This document shows, in pieces, positions 9,392-18,684 of a DNA stretch of 64,000 bases. Within the stretch, counting starts at the first letter, position 1; every line of letters starts with the position of its first letter. Source of the stretch: an uncultured Bacteriovoracaceae bacterium (lineage in GTDB: Bacteria > Bdellovibrionota > Bacteriovoracia > Bacteriovoracales > Bacteriovoracaceae); contig CALHBF010000014.1 of NCBI GenBank assembly GCA_937931205.1, positions 1-64,000 of the forward strand, read 5' to 3'. A program made the position numbers and the translations under genes. The notes beneath the pieces are model-generated. The model did not search any database. It had not been told where the DNA came from and was given only the letters and a program-made list of their open reading frames with translations.

Positions 9392-10051
9392 TTAGTAAAC
9401 TACAGTTGGATTTCTTTTTGATTTTTGGATCAAAGATTTAAGAGATGAGCTTCTTAGAGCTTCTGTGTTCAGAAGAACAACTGCACCAGCAGTGTGGCCT
9501 TGAACTGGATCATTTCCAACTAGACCCATGAAACCAATGTTTTGGTTGTTAACATACATGTTCCAGTAACCAGAGATTCCTGCTGTTTCAAAACCAACTG
9601 GAAGCCAGATTCCGAACATTTTTTTGTGGTAGTAAACAGAGATGTCATACCATGGAGTATCGAAACGAAGTGAGTTCTCAAGAACACCACCCGGGATACC
9701 TGGAAGAGGACGACCATCCGGAAGAGTATTACCATCACCTAGACCGATATCAATTTTTTCTAGATCTTTTGGATCAAGGTGAAGAACGAACATCATCCCG
9801 CCGTCTTGAGCGTTAGGAGATAGTTCCATGTAAGAATTTTCAGTGTCAGGAACTGGAGCTTTAAATCCAGCATCTGTGTGAAGCTTTAAAAACTTGAACG
9901 TCATAAGCACTTTACCGCCTACAACATTCATAAGAGGACCTTCGATACCATTAAGCTTTGGAACGCCTTGAGTCTGGTTACCACAGCTAGTCGCCATGAT
10001 CATTGCAAACGAGAGAACGAGTGTTTTTACTGACATCATCCATTTTGTCAT
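9392..10051 (-). CDS. Putative lipoprotein of unknown function (219 aa)
   Basis: Not a family I recognise. The N-terminus has a charged start, a hydrophobic core and the lipobox ATSC (Cys23), so it is probably a lipid-anchored envelope protein. The mature part is rich in Gly, Pro and beta-type segments (GGKVLMTFKFLKLH, GGMMFVLHLDPKDL, WYDISVYYHKKMFGIWLP), suggesting a beta-sandwich. Two Met codons are available at the start (10051 and 10039); both keep the signal. It is a single gene with its own terminator, divergent from the DUF2797 gene. Confidence 0.7.
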   Translation of the reverse strand: MTKWMMSVKTLVLSFAMIMATSCGNQTQGVPKLNGIEGPLMNVVGGKVLMTFKFLKLHTDAGFKAPVPDTENSYMELSPNAQDGGMMFVLHLDPKDLEKIDIGLGDGNTLPDGRPLPGIPGGVLENSLRFDTPWYDISVYYHKKMFGIWLPVGFETAGISGYWNMYVNNQNIGFMGLVGNDPVQGHTAGAVVLLNTEALRSSSLKSLIQKSKRNPTVVY

Positions 10052-10169
10052 TGTGACCTTCCTTGTAGGTTAGAAATGTTATGGGGTTTATCGGAATTCA
10101 AGTCCAAAACTGTAGGGAGATTCAGGGAAAAAGCAGGACAGTTCCAAAATTTTAAGGGATAATGCGCAC

Positions 10170-10973
10170 ATGGAAATGACACTACGCCTATCTAAAATGG
10201 AGACTGATTTAAGCGGTCAACTGACCTATTCTCTCAGTCAAGATAATCAAGTTTTTGAATTCACGAAATTCCTCGGCAAAAGAGTTTCGATCAAGTTTTC
10301 GGGAAATATTTTTTGCGAAAATTGTGGCAAGAAAACGAAGAAACCTTATGCCGGTGGTTTTTGTTATCCTTGTTCTATTAAGCTCGCCAGTTGTGACCTC
10401 TGTATTCTTAAGCCAGAAACCTGTCATTATGAGCAAGGAACTTGTCGTGAGCCTGAATGGGGACTAGCTAACTGTTATCGTCCTCATATTGTCTATCTTG
10501 CTAACTCAAGTGGAATGAAAGTTGGAATTACTCGTGAATCACAAGTACCCACTCGCTGGATAGATCAAGGTGCAACTCAAGCGTTAGGAATTTTACGTGT
10601 GAAAGATCGTAAAACTTCTGGCCTGGTTGAAATGATTTTAAAGAAGCACGTCAACGACAAGACTGATTGGCGCAAAATGCTTAAAGGCAAGTCAGATGAT
10701 CTTGATTTAAAACAGCATGCCTGTGAACTTCTCAATCAGTGTGCTGCTGAGCTTGAAGGTCTGGCGATCGAAAAACTTGATTGGCAGATCACTACTATCG
10801 ATTATCCCGTTTTATCTTATCCGGATAAAATTAAATCTTTGGGACTAGAAAAGAATCCTGAAATCGCAGGCGTTCTTACTGGGATCAAAGGACAATATTT
10901 AATGTTTGAAAATACCGTCGTCAATATTCGTGCTCATTCAGGTTTTGAAGTGAGCATTCAAGGAGAGTTGTAA
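10170..10973 (+). CDS. DUF2797 family protein
   Basis: Cytoplasmic protein of 267 residues matching DUF2797. The N-terminal part has zinc-ribbon-like pairs: CENCGKKTKKPYAGGFCYPC, followed by CDLCILKPETC and GTCREPEW. Then comes HIVYLANSSGMKVGITR, a GIY-YIG-like strand pattern with QVPTRWIDQGA after it. The family's function is not established; the KVGIT core resembles GIY-YIG nuclease folds, but whether it is catalytic is unknown. The stop and the pepN start overlap in TAATG, so the two are coupled. ATG 10170 chosen; a later Met (10197) is possible. Confidence 0.85.
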   Translation: MEMTLRLSKMETDLSGQLTYSLSQDNQVFEFTKFLGKRVSIKFSGNIFCENCGKKTKKPYAGGFCYPCSIKLASCDLCILKPETCHYEQGTCREPEWGLANCYRPHIVYLANSSGMKVGITRESQVPTRWIDQGATQALGILRVKDRKTSGLVEMILKKHVNDKTDWRKMLKGKSDDLDLKQHACELLNQCAAELEGLAIEKLDWQITTIDYPVLSYPDKIKSLGLEKNPEIAGVLTGIKGQYLMFENTVVNIRAHSGFEVSIQGEL

Positions 10974-13564
10974 TGGATGCTAAAACAATCTACTTAAAAG
11001 ATTACAAACCAAATCACTACACAGTTGAAACAATCAATCTTGAAGTTGATATCTTTGAAGAACATACTTATATCACTTCAACTCTTAAGATGAGTGTGAA
11101 TCCTCAATCTAAAGTTGCTGCACCAGTAACTCTCGTTGGAGAGAACATGAGTCTTGAGTGGGTAAAACTCAATGGACGCCAACTTGCTTCAAATGAATTC
11201 ACTGTTACTGACTCTGAACTAAGTTTTGCTACAAATGAATCTTCATTTGAAGTGGTAACAAAAGTAAAAATTGATCCGGCCAATAATAAAGCGCTGGAAG
11301 GTTTTTATAAGTCAGGAGATCAGTTCTGTACTCAGTGTGAGCCGGAAGGATTCAGAAAGATCACATATTTCCTTGATCGTCCGGATGTGATGGCAAAGTA
11401 TAAAACAAAAATGATCGCTGATAAAAATAAGTTTCCTTTCCTTTTATCTAACGGAAACAGAATTGGATCAGGAGATCTAGCAGGGAATCGTCATTGGGTA
11501 GAGTGGGAAGATCCGTTTAAAAAACCAAGTTACCTTTTTGCTATGGTTGCGGGAGACTTCGATGTTGCTCGTGATACTTTCAAAACAATGACTGGCAGAA
11601 CAATTGATCTTGAAATCTATGTTGATAAAGGAAATCTTTTTAAAACTCCTCACGCCATGGAATCATTAAAGAAATCGATGAAGTGGGATGAAGATACTTT
11701 TGGTCTTGAGTACGACCTTGATATTTATATGATCGTTGCTGTTGATTCATTCAATATGGGTGCAATGGAAAACAAAGGTCTAAATATCTTTAACTCAACT
11801 TACACACTTGCTGATGAGAAAACGGCAACTGATACTGACTTCCAAGGTATTGAGTCTGTTATCGGGCATGAGTACTTCCATAACTGGACAGGTAACCGTG
11901 TGACTTGTCGTGATTGGTTCCAACTAACTCTTAAAGAAGGCCTTACTGTATTCCGTGATCAGGAATTCTCAAGTGACATGCTCTCTCGAGCTGTTAAGCG
12001 CATTGAAGATGTTCGTCGCTTAAAAGAATTTCAATTCTCTGAGGATGCAGGCCCTCTTGCTCACCCGATTAAGCCTTGGAAGTTTGTTGAAATTAATAAC
12101 TTCTATACGGCGACAGTTTATGAGAAAGGTGCTGAAGTTATTCGCATGATCCAAACATTGATCGGAAAACAAAATTTCCGCAAAGGTATGGATGAGTACT
12201 TTGCCAAGAATGATGGAACTGCTGCGACAACGGAAGATTTCGTTCGTGCTATGGAGGTTGCTTCTGGCAGAGATTTAACTCAGTTTAAGAATTGGTACTC
12301 TCGTGCGGGAACTCCGACATTAAAAATTAATTCAAAAAATGAGAATGGTAAAATCACTCTGAACATTGAACAAGTGTATCCAAAAACATCTTGGGAAGTA
12401 GAGGATTCTAATGTTCTTCACATGCCGTTCATTATCGGACTTGTCACTGACAAGGGACAAGTTGAGCACAAACTAGAACTTACCAAACTTAGTGAAACAT
12501 TCACTTTTGATGCAGCTCCAGGAACAATCCTTTCACTTAACCGTGGCTTCTCAGCTCCTGTGGTAGTGAATTATGAGTATGCTCTTAATGATCTCCTGAC
12601 TTTGATGAGTAAGGATGAGGATTCATATAACCGTTATGAGGCGACTCAGAAAGTTTATGAGACAATCTTTAATGCGGAGTATGAATATTTTATAAAAAAT
12701 AATGCTCTTAAAGCTGATCTTGATGCCTCTTTCACAACTGCCATGATGAATATCTTAAAAGATCAGTCGATTGATTTATCTTTCAAATCTTATCTACTTG
12801 AGCTTCCATCAATCAGTCACCTTTCAAGCTTAAGAACTCATCCTGATTATGAGTCTCTGGCAAAAGTTCTAGGTAACTTAGGTGCGAAGATGGGTGAAGC
12901 TTTCTACGATTGGTTTAAAGCAACTTATCTTGAACTATCAACGGCCACTAAGTTTGAACTGACTCCAAAGGCCTACGGCCAGCGTGCTCTTCGTAACCAG
13001 TGTTTGAATTATCTGGTTCGTACGAAAAAAGAAGATGCTCTTAAGGCACTTGATGCTCATTACGAGAAGGCCACTAATATGACTGAAGAGATTTTTGCTC
13101 TTAATCAGTATATTAAATTAGGTGCTGGAGTTGATCATCCACAAGTGCAGAAGTTCTATAAGAAATGGGGCCACGATAGTCTGGTAATGATTAAGTGGTT
13201 CTCAGGTCTTGCTGCAAATTCAAAACCTGAAGTAGTGATCAATACATTAAAAAAATTAGAAGTTGATCCTCTCTTTAAAAATGAAGTTCCTAACTATCTG
13301 CGCGCTCTTTACGTGCAGTATGGTCGAACCAACCTTGTTGGTTTCCACCAAGCAGATGGTTCAGGTTATGAATTTTTAGGGGAGAGACTTTCAAAGGTAG
13401 ATAAGTTTAACCCACAAACAGCTTCACGAATTGCGACTGCGTTTGCGATTATGAACAAGCTGGATAGTAAGCGCCAAGGACTTATGAAGAATGTTCTTCT
13501 TAAAGTTCAAAGCGCCGGAGTGTCTAAGGATTTAGGCGAAGTGATTAGTAAGTATCTCGCTTAA
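10973..13564 (+). CDS. pepN: Aminopeptidase N (M1 family)
   Basis: Zinc aminopeptidase of 863 residues, the usual length of bacterial PepN. The exopeptidase motif GAMEN is at residues 263-267. The zinc site HEYFHNWTGNR begins at His299 (H299, E300, H303) with the third ligand Glu322 in LKEGLT. A catalytic Tyr is expected in the FYTATVYEKGAEV segment. The C-terminal helical domain is complete. No signal peptide, so it acts in the cytoplasm, trimming N-terminal residues from peptides during turnover or after import of prey peptides (inference). Coupled to the DUF2797 gene and followed by a hairpin terminator. Confidence 0.96.
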   Translation: MDAKTIYLKDYKPNHYTVETINLEVDIFEEHTYITSTLKMSVNPQSKVAAPVTLVGENMSLEWVKLNGRQLASNEFTVTDSELSFATNESSFEVVTKVKIDPANNKALEGFYKSGDQFCTQCEPEGFRKITYFLDRPDVMAKYKTKMIADKNKFPFLLSNGNRIGSGDLAGNRHWVEWEDPFKKPSYLFAMVAGDFDVARDTFKTMTGRTIDLEIYVDKGNLFKTPHAMESLKKSMKWDEDTFGLEYDLDIYMIVAVDSFNMGAMENKGLNIFNSTYTLADEKTATDTDFQGIESVIGHEYFHNWTGNRVTCRDWFQLTLKEGLTVFRDQEFSSDMLSRAVKRIEDVRRLKEFQFSEDAGPLAHPIKPWKFVEINNFYTATVYEKGAEVIRMIQTLIGKQNFRKGMDEYFAKNDGTAATTEDFVRAMEVASGRDLTQFKNWYSRAGTPTLKINSKNENGKITLNIEQVYPKTSWEVEDSNVLHMPFIIGLVTDKGQVEHKLELTKLSETFTFDAAPGTILSLNRGFSAPVVVNYEYALNDLLTLMSKDEDSYNRYEATQKVYETIFNAEYEYFIKNNALKADLDASFTTAMMNILKDQSIDLSFKSYLLELPSISHLSSLRTHPDYESLAKVLGNLGAKMGEAFYDWFKATYLELSTATKFELTPKAYGQRALRNQCLNYLVRTKKEDALKALDAHYEKATNMTEEIFALNQYIKLGAGVDHPQVQKFYKKWGHDSLVMIKWFSGLAANSKPEVVINTLKKLEVDPLFKNEVPNYLRALYVQYGRTNLVGFHQADGSGYEFLGERLSKVDKFNPQTASRIATAFAIMNKLDSKRQGLMKNVLLKVQSAGVSKDLGEVISKYLA

Positions 13565-13577
13565 CTTGATATTTAAT

Positions 13578-13603
13578 GGGAACTCTCTGAAAAGAGGGTT
13601 TCC
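13578..13603 (+). terminator. Terminator after pepN
   Basis: An 11-bp stem (GGGAACTCTCT with AGAGGGTTTCC, two G-T pairs) and a GAAA loop, followed by a T-rich stretch. The remaining 200 bases up to 13813 show no gene. Confidence 0.6.
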
Positions 13604-13813
13604 TCATTTTTAGAGCGAAGACACATAGGCACATAAGGGCGGTTGTCAGGACAGTTAACATGAGATCCTCCAAAGGGTAATGTTCACCGTTTCGGTTGAT
13701 ACTTCTTTCTTTATTATGGCCCCTTTTGGTGATTTATAAGGGATTTTTTCTCACCTTTGGGATAGAATTTATTAAACTATACCTATTATCAAGCTCTTAA
13801 GGATTATTCGGAT

Positions 13814-15229
13814 ATGGAAGGACCTCTTTCAATTAGGCAGAAAGCTCTCAAAATCAATCTTGGCAGATGTTTTTATGGCACTCTTTCTGAGATTGGGGCC
13901 GGGCAGGAAGTGGCCCGACACTTTTTTCAGGCAGGTGGGGCGAGCGGATCGATTGCTAAAACAATCTCTGCTTATGACATGACCTTCTCAGATGAAATTT
14001 ACGGTAAAGAAGATTCTGGCCGCTATGTCTGTGAGTCTCGTGTTCGTCGAATGCTTGATAAGGAGTATTCACTTCTGCAGACTCGCCTAGGAAATGCTCG
14101 AGGTAAAGATCATCAGTTCTTTGCTTTCGCCAACACTGTCGCTGCACTAAATTTTCAAAGAACAAACGAAGCTCATGGTTGGATGGGAGTACATTTTCAA
14201 GATACTCCGGGTGGGGAAGTCAATGAAGTGGTGATCCATGTTCGTATGCTTGATCCACAAAATATTCTTCAGCAAGATGCGATTGGCATTATTGGTGTAA
14301 ACTTAGTTTATGCTTCTTTCTTCCTTCACCGCGATCCGGAAGCTTTTATTACTTCACTTCTTGATCACCTTGATTCTTCTCGTCTTGAAATTAACTTCAT
14401 TAAATTTAAAGGCCCGGCATTTAAAGGTGTCGATAATCGCTTGATGAATCTTTTCCTTCTTCAGAAGGGAATGACTGATGCGATTATGTTCAATGATAAG
14501 GGTGACGTGGAGCTGGCCAGTGATGTTCTTTATAGGCAGAACGTTGTGGTTGTGCGTGGCTCTTATCGACCGCCGACACTGGTGAGTTTTGATATGATCA
14601 AAACAGGTGTTGCTGATTTTGCCAAAGAAATCAATAAACCTGAATCAAGTATTGTGGCCATTTCTGAGATCACCATGTCCACTCTGAAAGAGGAAGGGCA
14701 GATTGCTCATGAGGACTTCTTAACTCGTGTAGATCTTCTCTGTGCTCTTGGACAGAAAGTATTGATTACCAATTATCCGCAGTACTACAAGCTTGCTAAC
14801 TATTTCTCGCGTTTTAAAGTGCCAAATCTCGGTCTGGTACTTGGGATTTATAACTTCCAGCAGATCTTTACCGAGCAGTATGCAAACTCAGAAGGTGGGA
14901 TTCTTGCGGCCTTAGGGCAACTGTTCCGCGAAGGTGTAAGAGTTTATGTCTACCCTTACAAATCTGAAGAAGGGCAGCTTGAATCGATGGATAATCTTTC
15001 TGTTCCACCTGAATTCAAAAATCTTTATGATCATTTAAAGGGCATGAATCAGATTAAGGATATTGAGAATCCGAAGAAAGATCTTCTTCATATCTATTCT
15101 TCAAAAGTTCTTTCGATGATTGTTAATAATGAGCCGGGTTGGGAGAAAATGGTTCCTGAGTCCGTAGCAAAGACGATCAATGAAAATTGTCTTTTTGGTC
15201 ATCCTTGCTTCTTAGATAAGAAAAAATAA
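13814..15229 (+). CDS. Conserved protein of unknown function (471 aa)
   Basis: Cytoplasmic protein with no signal peptide or membrane segment. The start MEGPLSIRQKALKINLG, then GTLSEIGAGQEVARHFFQ and GGASGSIAKTISAYDMTFSD, is a block I recognise as strongly conserved across many bacteria, but the family has no secure function. Later conserved-looking stretches are YVCESRVRRMLDKEY, HGWMGVHFQ, and GIIGVNLVYASFF. The Gly-rich start could bind a nucleotide or cofactor, but I see no classical P-loop. Names given to relatives in databases may be unreliable. Monocistronic, ending in a hairpin shared with the convergent gene. Confidence 0.85.
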   Translation: MEGPLSIRQKALKINLGRCFYGTLSEIGAGQEVARHFFQAGGASGSIAKTISAYDMTFSDEIYGKEDSGRYVCESRVRRMLDKEYSLLQTRLGNARGKDHQFFAFANTVAALNFQRTNEAHGWMGVHFQDTPGGEVNEVVIHVRMLDPQNILQQDAIGIIGVNLVYASFFLHRDPEAFITSLLDHLDSSRLEINFIKFKGPAFKGVDNRLMNLFLLQKGMTDAIMFNDKGDVELASDVLYRQNVVVVRGSYRPPTLVSFDMIKTGVADFAKEINKPESSIVAISEITMSTLKEEGQIAHEDFLTRVDLLCALGQKVLITNYPQYYKLANYFSRFKVPNLGLVLGIYNFQQIFTEQYANSEGGILAALGQLFREGVRVYVYPYKSEEGQLESMDNLSVPPEFKNLYDHLKGMNQIKDIENPKKDLLHIYSSKVLSMIVNNEPGWEKMVPESVAKTINENCLFGHPCFLDKKK

Positions 15230-15233
15230 TCGA

Positions 15234-15264
15234 TTAAGCTCTAGTCACTGTGATTAGAGCTTAA
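15234..15264. terminator. Bidirectional hairpin between convergent genes
   Basis: TTAAGCTCTA pairs with TAGAGCTTAA, with further pairing inside (GTCAC near GTGA). It lies between the stop at 15229 (+) and overlaps the last codons of the gene ending at 15254 (-). Confidence 0.5.
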
Positions 15265-16690
15265 TTTGTGCACATGGGCCTTTGGCGCCTTCTTCTTTTT
15301 TAATTGTCTGATAAGCATTCACGTAGGCATTTTGCATTTCGCGGGCAATTTCATTACTGAGAGCTTCAGTTCTTTTCAGTTGAGTTGAGTTATCCCAATA
15401 ACTGATAGCATCTCTGATTTCACCATGCATGAGAAGCTCGGCCTGTTTGGCCTGAACTTGCTGGTAAAGTTTGATACGCGTATTGCTGGCCGTTTTTTGA
15501 AATTGGTTCGTGCTATTGCTACTTTGTCTTCTGGTCATATCGATGATGTCTTGAATCTTCAAATTAAGAATTTCTTCTTTGGTGAAATGAACACAACTTT
15601 GAATTCCGCCATCTTTTTCACAAAACTTCAAAGTTTCATTCAGTTTATGCTTCTGATTAACAGCGGCGACATTTTTTACAATATCATTAAGCATCCCATT
15701 GTATTGAGTGATGAGAGTTCTAAGTTTTGTATAGTTAGCGTTGGCCGTGATGTTTTCAATATCATAAGTGAAGTTGAGCAGATTTTCATAGTCAGTATTG
15801 AGATTCTTACACTGATCTTCACTATATTGTGAAAAATAGTACTGTTTCATTTTATTAGTGGTGATTGAACTTCTGGTATCAAACAAATAGGGAGTGATGA
15901 GGGGATACATCATATCCTGAATCTCACTCCCTAGAGGAGTTGAGATCATAGGAAAACTTGTTTCTCTTTTATTTTTCATCGCCTCAAGAAAAACATCTTC
16001 GAGAGTTTTTCCGGAGTTCATCGACTTGGTAAATTGAGAGGCAAAGGTCTCGGGAGTTCCGCCCCAGGCAAAGTGATTCGGGCCAGTGCTGGAAATAACA
16101 CAGGTATTAGAATTCGCAAGCTGTTGAGTTACTCCTGAGTGGCAGGAGAAATCCAGAATGCCTAATTTGATGCCTTTTTGCTCGGCCAGCTTGGTGAGTT
16201 TCTCCAAGCGATCAAGCGAAACAGGGGGGGAGCCACTTCCTTCAAGTGTCTGGTAGTTAGCAAGACCCTGCTTATTAGAACTGGAAGTTGAAACAAAGTG
16301 AGTCTTTGAACCATTACCAGTTTGGCTTCCATGAGAGCTGATCATCAACAACAGTTGATCTCCAGATTTGATCTGACCGGATTGAATCTTATCTTCGTAT
16401 TCTTTAATCAAGGCTTCATAGTTTTGAGCAGTGAAGTGAGTATTTTGTCCACCTGATTTTTGAGCTGCTCTGGTCGCAATGGCCTCAGTCTCTGAGTGGC
16501 CGCCATTAAAAACCACTTTGGTATTCCAATCACTTTTTCTGACAAATTCAGAAGCATTTTTTAGTTCGTTATCAAAAATCGTTGTCGGTTTATTTGGTTC
16601 GCCACCACCACCCATAATCACCATGTGGTTCGCTGACCATAGATTTTGAGTCATAAAAAGAGTGAAGAGTATTGTTAGCCTTTTGGACAT
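15254..16690 (-). CDS. Secreted caspase-like (clan CD) peptidase-like protein
   Basis: Exported protein of 478 residues with a Sec signal peptide (cut near ANH at about residue 20). Residues 21-200 have a caspase/legumain-like layout: a strand with MVIMGGGGEPNKP, the strand LLLMISSHGSQTGNG carrying His120-Gly, and the strand GILDFSCHSG carrying Cys183. His-Gly after a hydrophobic strand and Cys after the next strand is the clan CD catalytic dyad pattern. The C-terminal half is helical and Gln/Asn-rich, with no recognised domain. The start overlaps the upstream gene (16675-17034) by 16 bases, so they form an operon. Substrate unknown. I am fairly sure of the fold pattern, less so of activity. 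Confidence 0.75.
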   Translation of the reverse strand: MSKRLTILFTLFMTQNLWSANHMVIMGGGGEPNKPTTIFDNELKNASEFVRKSDWNTKVVFNGGHSETEAIATRAAQKSGGQNTHFTAQNYEALIKEYEDKIQSGQIKSGDQLLLMISSHGSQTGNGSKTHFVSTSSSNKQGLANYQTLEGSGSPPVSLDRLEKLTKLAEQKGIKLGILDFSCHSGVTQQLANSNTCVISSTGPNHFAWGGTPETFASQFTKSMNSGKTLEDVFLEAMKNKRETSFPMISTPLGSEIQDMMYPLITPYLFDTRSSITTNKMKQYYFSQYSEDQCKNLNTDYENLLNFTYDIENITANANYTKLRTLITQYNGMLNDIVKNVAAVNQKHKLNETLKFCEKDGGIQSCVHFTKEEILNLKIQDIIDMTRRQSSNSTNQFQKTASNTRIKLYQQVQAKQAELLMHGEIRDAISYWDNSTQLKRTEALSNEIAREMQNAYVNAYQTIKKEEGAKGPCAQIKL

Positions 16691-17034
16691 GCAACTTCCT
16701 TTCTTTTTATCATGCTGGTTTTTGAACTCAGATTTAGTGGATCTGGAGTTTCATATTGAGCAGAGATGACTTTGATGACCCGAGTGTTAAAATTAACTTC
16801 AGGAAGGCTCAAAATCATTCTAGCGCGAGTCCATCGCTCCACATAGGGGACGAGTATGTCCTGATCTTTAAATGGGATAATGAGCTTGGTTTGAGACTGG
16901 GTATTCTTGGCCACCACGAAGGCAAGCCCTTTTTCTTCAATGATCCCTTCACCTAAGAGATCAAATTCATAACAGGCCGCAGATGCCGCTGTTTGAAAGA
17001 AAAGAGAAAAGAGTAAAAGAGTTAAAAACTTCAT
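16675..17034 (-). CDS. Small secreted protein of unknown function (119 aa)
   Basis: Has a signal peptide (MKFLTLLLFSLFFQTAASA) and a mature part of about 100 residues with two Cys (C20 just after the cleavage site and C116). Beta-strand-like pattern (LAFVVAKNTQSQTKLIIPF, ARMILSLPEVNF). No family recognised. It is the first gene of a two-gene operon with the caspase-like protein, overlapping it by 16 bases, so it may be a partner or inhibitor of that protein; this is inference from position only. Confidence 0.7.
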   Translation of the reverse strand: MKFLTLLLFSLFFQTAASAACYEFDLLGEGIIEEKGLAFVVAKNTQSQTKLIIPFKDQDILVPYVERWTRARMILSLPEVNFNTRVIKVISAQYETPDPLNLSSKTSMIKRKEVACPKG

Positions 17035-17109
17035 TAAGTTTATTATCGGTTTATCCTTCTCATAACATTAGAACTTGGGGGATTGGATCAGTTTTAGTAT
17101 AGTAGGCCG

Positions 17110-17976
17110 ATGAACATCGTGCTTTCTCCCTTTCAAAACCCCTTTATTAACCTGGCCGTGGAAGACTATTTCCTTCGTTTTTCCGCATATTTACCTATTC
17201 TATTTTTGTATGTGAACAGGCCTTGTGTGGTGATGGGACGTTTTCAGAATCCTTGGGTTGAGACTAATCTCAAGTATCTTGTGGAAAAGGATATTTGGCT
17301 GGTGCGCAGGCAATCAGGTGGCGGATGTGTTTATCATGATGAGGGGAATCTCAATTTTAGCTTCATCACTCCAGATCCCATGATTGATCGCTTAAAGCAT
17401 GTGAAGCTTTTGCAAGAAGCCTTTCGTCGTGCTGATATTCAATTGGATATTTCTCCCAGACATGATCTGTGGCTTGATAATAAAAAAATATCAGGCTCGG
17501 CCTTCAAGCAAACAAAGATGGGATCATTTCATCACGGAACTTTTTTGGTGAATTCTGACTTGGATAAATTAGAGGAGTGCCTTAAGCATTCTCTTATTCC
17601 TAAAGATAGTAAGTCGATTGCTTCTGTTAGATCTAAGGTGATTAGTCTTGAGCAAAAGTATGAAGGAATCACCATTGAAGATGTGGTGGAGTTGATTGCA
17701 GGCTTTTTCAAATCACCTGTGCAGGATATTGATGCCTCATTACTATCTCTTCCTGAAATTCAGCAAAGTTTTTATCAATTGCGTGATTGGACTTGGCTTT
17801 GGGGAGAGACGCCGCTTTTTGAATTAGAGGAAGGTATCAAAGTTCGTAAAGGCCTTTTAGAAGACGGACGAAGATTTGATCGTGAGTCGATGAAAGACCT
17901 TTTTGTTAAAGACAAACTAGATCAGTTATTCCCTGATTTTAGTGAGCAGAGCAGGTTGAACAACCAGATCCTTTAA
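17110..17976 (+). CDS. lplA: Lipoate-protein ligase A family protein
   Basis: Protein of 288 residues of the biotin/lipoate ligase fold. The characteristic block RRQSGGGCVYHDEGNLNFSF (residues 71-90) binds lipoyl-AMP, preceded by RPCVVMGRFQNPWVE. KKISGSAFKQTKMGSFHHGTFL includes the conserved Lys that contacts lipoyl-AMP. It would attach scavenged lipoate to the E2 subunits of 2-oxoacid dehydrogenases or to GcvH. A C-terminal accessory domain is present (about residues 200-288), fitting the LplA type. The 3' end overlaps a convergent small gene by 38 bases. Confidence 0.88.
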   Translation: MNIVLSPFQNPFINLAVEDYFLRFSAYLPILFLYVNRPCVVMGRFQNPWVETNLKYLVEKDIWLVRRQSGGGCVYHDEGNLNFSFITPDPMIDRLKHVKLLQEAFRRADIQLDISPRHDLWLDNKKISGSAFKQTKMGSFHHGTFLVNSDLDKLEECLKHSLIPKDSKSIASVRSKVISLEQKYEGITIEDVVELIAGFFKSPVQDIDASLLSLPEIQQSFYQLRDWTWLWGETPLFELEEGIKVRKGLLEDGRRFDRESMKDLFVKDKLDQLFPDFSEQSRLNNQIL

Positions 17977-18214
17977 CTGATAGATCTTTAAATTCCCAGT
18001 CGCCATACTGTTCATTAATATAGGCACAGGCCAAATTAAGAGAGTCGAATTTCTTTTGGAATTTTTCGACCTGTTCATCTTCTAGCACTGTGACAAAATA
18101 TTGCATTTGGAATTCTTCAGATTCCGTCGGTTCGGCCCCGAAGCTCACCATACACATCAAATTATCGAGTCTATATTGGGCAAAATTCCAGTTTTTTAAA
18201 TTTACGCGCTGCAT
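17939..18214 (-). CDS. Small protein of unknown function (91 aa)
   Basis: Soluble, acidic-to-neutral protein without signal peptide. It ends in KGSGCSTCSAH, a CxxC pair next to the C-terminus that could bind metal or act in thiol chemistry. The middle (YFVTVLEDEQVEKFQKKFDSL) looks helical. No family recognised. The last 38 bases overlap lplA on the other strand, which lowers confidence slightly, but the good start context and length support a real gene. Confidence 0.6.
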   Translation of the reverse strand: MQRVNLKNWNFAQYRLDNLMCMVSFGAEPTESEEFQMQYFVTVLEDEQVEKFQKKFDSLNLACAYINEQYGDWEFKDLSVKGSGCSTCSAH

Positions 18215-18321
18215 TTGAGTCCTATTATCAAGTAAATGCTTGTATTGCTAGAATGCATAGTCTATATTATTGTGACTTTTTAGTAAATGAACAAAGAATT
18301 TATTAGCATTGAGAGGATATT

Positions 18322-18501
18322 ATGGCATCTAAGGGACCACGCGTAATTGTAACATTAGAATGTACAGAAGCTAGAAAAGAAGGAGCATCTCCTTCTCGTT
18401 ATACAACTTCTAAGAACAAAAAAACGACTCCAGAGCGTATTGAGCTTAAGAAGTATAACCCAAATCTTCGTCGTCATACTGTTCATAAAGAAATTAAGTA
18501 A
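18322..18501 (+). CDS. rpmG: 50S ribosomal protein L33
   Basis: A 59-residue basic protein with the L33 pattern: [17 protein letters not shown], then [19 protein letters not shown], and [15 protein letters not shown] at the end. It has only one Cys, so it is the zinc-free (C-minus) form. A GAGAGGA ribosome site lies just upstream. Monocistronic, with a strong terminator directly after. Structural component of the large subunit near the E site. Confidence 0.97.
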   Translation: MASKGPRVIVTLECTEARKEGASPSRYTTSKNKKTTPERIELKKYNPNLRRHTVHKEIK

Positions 18502-18530
18502 TTCAAAAAACTTTTTTGATCTTTTAATAA

Positions 18531-18556
18531 AAATGCCTTCGCTTGCGAGGGCATTT
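18531..18556 (+). terminator. Terminator of rpmG
   Basis: A 12-bp stem (AAATGCCTTCGC with GCGAGGGCATTT, one G-T pair) with a 2-base central gap, then T-rich sequence. Confidence 0.85.
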
Positions 18557-18684
18557 TTATTTCTGTCTTTCTAGATTTCAATCACATTCGACAATCTTGC
18601 GTTTTCATTAGGGAAGATTGCTCCTGACTATAAAATTTTGCCATTGGGACGATATAATAGGGAAAGGTTCACCTGGAGGGGAAC

